DNA of 64,000 nucleotides from Flavobacterium collinsii (GTDB lineage Bacteria > Bacteroidota > Bacteroidia > Flavobacteriales > Flavobacteriaceae), in NCBI RefSeq assembly GCF_902804485.1, contig NZ_CADCST010000044.1:19867-83866 (forward strand), in the 5' to 3' direction. The notes under the pieces are model-generated. The model made no database searches. It was not told where the DNA came from and worked only from the letters and a program-made list of their open reading frames with translations. Positions 60,390 through 64,000 of this stretch are shown here, piece after piece; positions within the stretch are counted from its first letter, which is position 1; each line of letters opens with the position of its first letter. Made by a program: the position numbers and the translations under genes.

Positions 60390-61502
60390 ATGAAAACATT
60401 CAAATCAGTTTTTGAGAATTATGATTGGAATACTATTCAATCTAAAATATACCAAACCACATCAAAAGAGGTAGAACGCACTTTGTCTAAATCCAAACGA
60501 AATCTCGATGATTTTTTGGTTTTAATTTCACCTGTTGCACAAAAGTACCTGGAGCAAATGGCCCAGAAATGCCATGAAATCACCAAAAAACGCTTTGGCA
60601 AAACCATTCAAATGTATGCACCGCTCTATCTAAGCAACGAATGCCAGAACATATGTACCTACTGCGGATTTAGTTTAGACAATAAAATCAAACGAAAAAC
60701 TCTTTCTGATGCTGAGATCAGACTTGAGGTCGAAGCTTTAAAAGATATTGGTTTTGACCACGTTTTACTCGTTACTGGCGAAGCAAATTATACGGTAAAC
60801 ATTAATTATTTTTTAAATGCCATTGCCTTAATCAGAAAAGAATTTTCAATCATCTCCGTCGAAGTCCAGCCGCTTTCTACTGAAGACTACGAACGTTTAC
60901 ATCAGGCTGGTGTTTATTCTGTTTTGGTATATCAGGAAACCTACCATCAGGATGTCTATAAAAAATACCATACAAAAGGTAAAAAATCAAACTTCGACTA
61001 TAGACTGGAAACTCCTGACCGAATTGGAACTGCAGGAATTCATAAGATGGGACTAGGTGTTTTGCTAGGCTTGGAAGATTGGCGAACGGATAGTTTTTTT
61101 AATGCATTGCATCTGGATTATCTGCAAAAGAAATACTGGCAGACCAAGTATTCGGTTTCTTTTCCAAGACTTCGACCAGCAGAAGGCATTATCGAACCAA
61201 ATTTTATTATGGATGATAAAGATCTGACACAGTTGATTTGCGCCTATCGTTTGTGGAATGAAGATCTGGAAATTTCGATTTCTACACGTGAAAATGAGAG
61301 GTTCAGAAATAATATTATACCAATTGGCGTTACAAGCATGAGTGCAGGATCGAAAACCAATCCCGGTGGTTATGTTGTCGATCCGCAATCACTGGAACAA
61401 TTTGAGATTAGCGATGAACGTTCTGCTAAAGAAATTGCACAAATTATAACCAATTCAGGTTATGAACCTGTCTGGAAAGACTGGGACAAAAGTTACTGTT
61501 AA
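60390..61502 (+). CDS. thiH: 2-iminoacetate synthase ThiH
   Basis: 370 residues from ATG 60390; the frame before it is palindrome sequence. Radical-SAM enzyme that cleaves tyrosine to dehydroglycine for ThiG. The cluster motif is CQNICTYCGF (CX3CX2C). Also present are LLVTGEANYTVNINYFLNA, SVEVQPLSTEDYERL and SFPRLRPAEG. Anaerobic-type route, whereas aerobes often use ThiO. Confidence 0.96.
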   Translation: MKTFKSVFENYDWNTIQSKIYQTTSKEVERTLSKSKRNLDDFLVLISPVAQKYLEQMAQKCHEITKKRFGKTIQMYAPLYLSNECQNICTYCGFSLDNKIKRKTLSDAEIRLEVEALKDIGFDHVLLVTGEANYTVNINYFLNAIALIRKEFSIISVEVQPLSTEDYERLHQAGVYSVLVYQETYHQDVYKKYHTKGKKSNFDYRLETPDRIGTAGIHKMGLGVLLGLEDWRTDSFFNALHLDYLQKKYWQTKYSVSFPRLRPAEGIIEPNFIMDDKDLTQLICAYRLWNEDLEISISTRENERFRNNIIPIGVTSMSAGSKTNPGGYVVDPQSLEQFEISDERSAKEIAQIITNSGYEPVWKDWDKSYC

Positions 61503-61572
61503 AGAAATTTCAATATTCAAATTCCAAATTCCAACAATCTAAAATCAACAATCTAAAATCTAAAATTCCAAA

Positions 61573-62283
61573 ATGAGCATTATACAAGAATTTCTCCGCT
61601 ACAACAGACAAACTATTCTTCCCGAAATCGGCGATGAAGGTCAGGAAAAACTCAAAAAAGCCAGAGTTTTAGTGATTGGCGCTGGTGGTTTAGGCTGCCC
61701 AATTCTACAATATATTGCCACAGCCGGAGTTGGTTGCATTGGCATTATGGATTTTGACACTATCGAAATTCATAATCTTCACCGACAAATTTTATATACC
61801 GAAAATGAAATTGGTAAACTCAAAGCTCTTGTTGCAAAAGAAGTGGTCTCAGAACTAAATCCATTAATAAAAGCGAAAGCTATTGTTGAAAAATTAACTC
61901 CGGAAAATGCTATCCAAATTATTGAGCAATATGACATTATAGTAGATGGTTCAGACAATTTTACAACCCGCTATCTGGTTAACGATACTTGTGTGGCTTT
62001 GCAAAAAACTTTAGTTTATGGCAGTATTTTAAAGTTTGAAGGACAAGTTGCTGTTTTCAATCATAAGGGCAGTAAAAATTTACGCGATTTATTCCCCGAA
62101 ATGCCAGATCCAAAAGACGTTCCGAATTGTAATCTAAATGGTGTTTTAGGTACTCTACCCGGAATTATTGGCACAATGATGGCGCATGAAACTCTTAAAT
62201 TGATTTTGGATTTGCCAACCCTAAACAATGAGTTAGTACTTTTTAATACGATAAACTGGAACTTTATGAAACTTAACTTTTAA
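61573..62283 (+). CDS. thiF: ThiF/MoeB-family adenylyltransferase
   Basis: 236 residues. Adenylates the ThiS C-terminus. The nucleotide site VLVIGAGGLGCPILQYIATAGVG, the Asp in GIMDFDTIEIHNLHRQ, and DGSDNFTTRYLVND are intact. The usual pair of CxxC zinc ligands is missing; only one Cys (VPNCNLNGVLGTLPG) remains near the catalytic site. Last gene of the thi operon; its stop overlaps the stop of the convergent MOSC gene. Confidence 0.93.
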   Translation: MSIIQEFLRYNRQTILPEIGDEGQEKLKKARVLVIGAGGLGCPILQYIATAGVGCIGIMDFDTIEIHNLHRQILYTENEIGKLKALVAKEVVSELNPLIKAKAIVEKLTPENAIQIIEQYDIIVDGSDNFTTRYLVNDTCVALQKTLVYGSILKFEGQVAVFNHKGSKNLRDLFPEMPDPKDVPNCNLNGVLGTLPGIIGTMMAHETLKLILDLPTLNNELVLFNTINWNFMKLNF

Positions 62284-63074
62284 AAAACAATCTCATCTCC
62301 GACATTGATAAGCCCTGAGTTCAGGCTTACAATATTGGTTCCGAATAAGACAGAATTATTTACATTTCTATATTTACTTAAAGTCTTTAATGGTTCTTTT
62401 TTTACAACGCCTTTTTGCGGATCATTATTCACCATAATGCATCTTCCGCAGGGTTTAATATTTCTAAATTGTACTTCGCCGATTTTAAAAGCAACAAAAT
62501 CATCTTCCTCATGAGCCTTTTGGCTGCTGATTACAATGTTAGGACGGAATCGCAAAATGGTAATTTTGTCTTCCAGTTTTTCATTTAGAAAATCCAAACT
62601 TTCGGTTCCGATCATTAAATATGGATAACCATCGGCTAAACTAACATTAAAGGTTTCTTTTAGCTTTGAACTTTCGTGTTTACGATCTCCTTTTCTAATA
62701 ATTTTAACCAGTTTACATTCGAAACCCAAATGTTCGCTAAACCAGGTAGAAGTATTTTTATTTACCTCAACAACATCACTGTCATCCTCCCACACTTTAA
62801 CGGCAATGGGCTGATCTAAATGTTCTCCGATTAAAAAATCATGATTCTGATCTTTAAATGTAATACTGATTTTACCTTCTGAAATCTGAGGATAAAACTG
62901 ACTCATGATGGGATATTCTCTTTGTGTCAGCATCTTGTTTTCAGCATCAACAAGCATCCATCTGCGGTCGTTTTCAAAACCCATTTCTTCGGCATAAGCG
63001 CTTTGACAATTTATTCCTGCCAGACTTTTTACAGGATAGATATAAAGCTCTTTTACAATATGAACTGCACTCAT
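62280..63074 (-). CDS. MOSC-domain protein with MOSC_N
   Basis: 264 residues. MOSC_N domain (IYPVKSLAGINCQSAYAEEMGFENDRRWMLVD) and MOSC domain (LRFRPNIVISSQKAHEEDDF, FRNIKPCGRCIMVNNDPQKG), with the conserved Cys. Related to mARC/YcbX molybdenum enzymes that reduce N-hydroxylated compounds. No ferredoxin domain is fused. Starts one base after the aat stop. Confidence 0.92.
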   Translation of the reverse strand: MSAVHIVKELYIYPVKSLAGINCQSAYAEEMGFENDRRWMLVDAENKMLTQREYPIMSQFYPQISEGKISITFKDQNHDFLIGEHLDQPIAVKVWEDDSDVVEVNKNTSTWFSEHLGFECKLVKIIRKGDRKHESSKLKETFNVSLADGYPYLMIGTESLDFLNEKLEDKITILRFRPNIVISSQKAHEEDDFVAFKIGEVQFRNIKPCGRCIMVNNDPQKGVVKKEPLKTLSKYRNVNNSVLFGTNIVSLNSGLINVGDEIVF

Positions 63075-63075
63075 T

Positions 63076-63714
63076 TTATTCCTTTTTTAAAATAGATATA
63101 AACTCTTCACGATCAATCTCACGACAACCTAAACTTTCTAAATGCGGATTATGAACCTGACAATCCAGAAGTTTGTAGTTTCCTTCTTTTAAATAATTCA
63201 CCAAAGCTATGAAAGCTACTTTTGAAGCATTTGATACTTTTGAAAACATGCTTTCTCCACAAAAAACATGACCCAAATCGATACCGTACAAACCTCCTAC
63301 CAAAGCCTCATCCTGCCAAACCTCAACAGATTTTGCAATACCCTGTTCGTTTAATTTACAATAGGCATTGATCATTTCGTTTGAAATCCAGGTTCCGTCC
63401 TGCCCCTCACGTTTTATGTTTTGGCAATTCGAAATCACATCCACAAAATTTTGATTAAAAGTAACTTTAAACTGCTTTCTATTCAAAATATTACGCATAC
63501 TTTTTGATACGATCAATTCATCCAGAAACAAAACCATTCTGGGATCCGGTGACCACCATAAAATTGGCTCTCCTTCATTGAACCAAGGGAAAATTCCGCT
63601 TTTATAGGCCAGTTTCAGTCTTTCCGGGTGTAAGTCTCCTCCAATAGCCAAAATTCCTTCTTCATCGGCTTCTGAAACGGGTGGGAAAAATAAATCGTTA
63701 AATACGTAATACAT
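63076..63714 (-). CDS. aat: Leucyl/phenylalanyl-tRNA-protein transferase
   Basis: 212 residues. Transfers Leu or Phe to N-terminal Arg/Lys, marking proteins for the N-end rule. Conserved are GDLHPERLKLAYKSGIFPWF, ILWWSPDPRMVL, LVGGLYGIDLGHVFCGESMFS and LLDCQVHNPHLESLG. Cotranscribed with the MOSC gene. Confidence 0.97.
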   Translation of the reverse strand: MYYVFNDLFFPPVSEADEEGILAIGGDLHPERLKLAYKSGIFPWFNEGEPILWWSPDPRMVLFLDELIVSKSMRNILNRKQFKVTFNQNFVDVISNCQNIKREGQDGTWISNEMINAYCKLNEQGIAKSVEVWQDEALVGGLYGIDLGHVFCGESMFSKVSNASKVAFIALVNYLKEGNYKLLDCQVHNPHLESLGCREIDREEFISILKKE

Positions 63715-63829
63715 TTTTTAAATTCCAAAATTTTTAAATTCCAAATTCCCATTAGGAAATTTCAATACTAAAATGGCTTCGCCTCTTCGCTATCGCTAAG
63801 ACTTAAATTCCAGATTCCGCAATGTTGTC
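63715..63829. other. AT-rich word-repeat gap before aat
   Basis: ATTCCAAA words repeat (63721-63750), with a CCATTAGG-centred partial palindrome, then a GC-richer segment with CTTCGCTATCGCTAAG that continues into the inverted repeat. No gene is seen. Confidence 0.5.
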
Positions 63830-63921
63830 ATTTCGACGAAGGAGAAATCTCCTTAAGAAACTCCGCAACGAAAACCCAATCTTTGTCGAGCTTCTCGCGA
63901 GGATTTCTCCTTCGTCGAAAT
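63830..63921. repeat. Perfect 20-bp inverted repeat next to a transposase
   Basis: ATTTCGACGAAGGAGAAATC (63830-63849) and its exact complement (63902-63921) bracket 52 bp. It is GC-richer than its surroundings and ends 12 bp after the transposase stop. It may be a dispersed repeat or mobile-element by-product, or the terminator of the transposase gene. Confidence 0.93.
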
Positions 63922-63933
63922 TGTAAAAGTTAC

Positions 63934-64000
63934 TTATTTCGGTAACGGATTTATCATTTCAATTGGCTTTTTTCCATCAATTCCCTGATGTGGTCTTTCA
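63934..64000 (-). mobile_element. 3' end of a transposase/integrase (rve type), cut by window edge
   Basis: The last 21 codons read ERPHQGIDGKKPIEMINPLP plus Lys and a stop. RPHQ(G/A)L(D/G)G(K/R)xP is the C-terminal signature of IS3-type and related rve integrase-core transposases. Only this fragment is visible, so completeness and family are open. Confidence 0.65.

Overview
The window looks like chromosomal DNA of a Flavobacterium or close relative (Bacteroidota). It is AT-rich, its promoters fit the Bacteroidota pattern (TTG or TTTG about 19 nt before TAnnTTTG), Shine-Dalgarno sequences are mostly absent, and lipoprotein signals are followed by acidic residues. Gene content agrees: an alternative complex III operon, DUF2723, DUF4394 and DUF4920 proteins, and a large bacteroidal IF-2. 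Most of the window is core genome. Accessory signals are a decayed acid phosphatase gene, intergenic repeats and a transposase end at the right edge. I found no CRISPR array, prophage or complete insertion sequence.

Layout. 1-2904 (minus): queG (cut by the edge), a cytochrome P450 and ruvB, one tight operon, preceded by a 7-bp tandem repeat. 3120-5008 (minus): alpha/beta hydrolase, ECF sigma factor and a membrane protein. 5189-9946 (minus): MprF-like aminoacyl-lipid synthase/flippase, a DUF998 membrane protein and a duplicated AcvB/VirJ hydrolase, which is a probable lipid-modification and turnover operon. 10292-21817 (minus): actABCDEF-coxBA, the quinol-to-oxygen respiratory supercomplex. 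22037-24128: a SPOR protein, a frameshifted class A acid phosphatase pseudogene and DUF4920. 24273-28926 (minus): rimP-nusA-infB. 29100-34714: universal stress protein, two identical tRNA-Gln genes, a DUF2723 protein and a polysaccharide deacetylase. 34739-41167 (minus): cysteine-less thioredoxin-fold protein, metallophosphoesterase, a two-component system flanked by three Asr-like basic secreted peptides, and a DUF4394 lipoprotein. 41351-48197: polA, a secreted DUF3298-like protein, a LacI regulator and two ferritin-like proteins. 48391-51349: rplM-rpsI, rpsB and tsf. 51575-55105: M3 peptidase, queuosine-precursor transporter YhhQ and Tag. 55217-62283: TPP riboswitch and thiS-C-tenI-D-E-G-H-F. 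62280-63714 (minus): MOSC protein and aat. 63830-64000: a perfect inverted repeat and the 3' end of a transposase.

How the genes connect. The act/cox operon moves electrons from menaquinol through ACIII to an aa3 oxidase. The thi operon makes both halves of thiamine and carries a riboswitch for which I can draw a specific ON/OFF pairing scheme over the thiS start codon. The two-component system probably controls the flanking Asr-like peptides, because two peptide promoters share an 11-bp-spaced direct repeat at the same distance from the -7 element. The strongest candidates for something not yet described are that Asr-like regulon, the mprF-DUF998-acvB operon outside Proteobacteria, and a class of intergenic palindromes built from reiterated 7-8-nt words that differ from locus to locus. 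All functions are read from sequence; no search was run.
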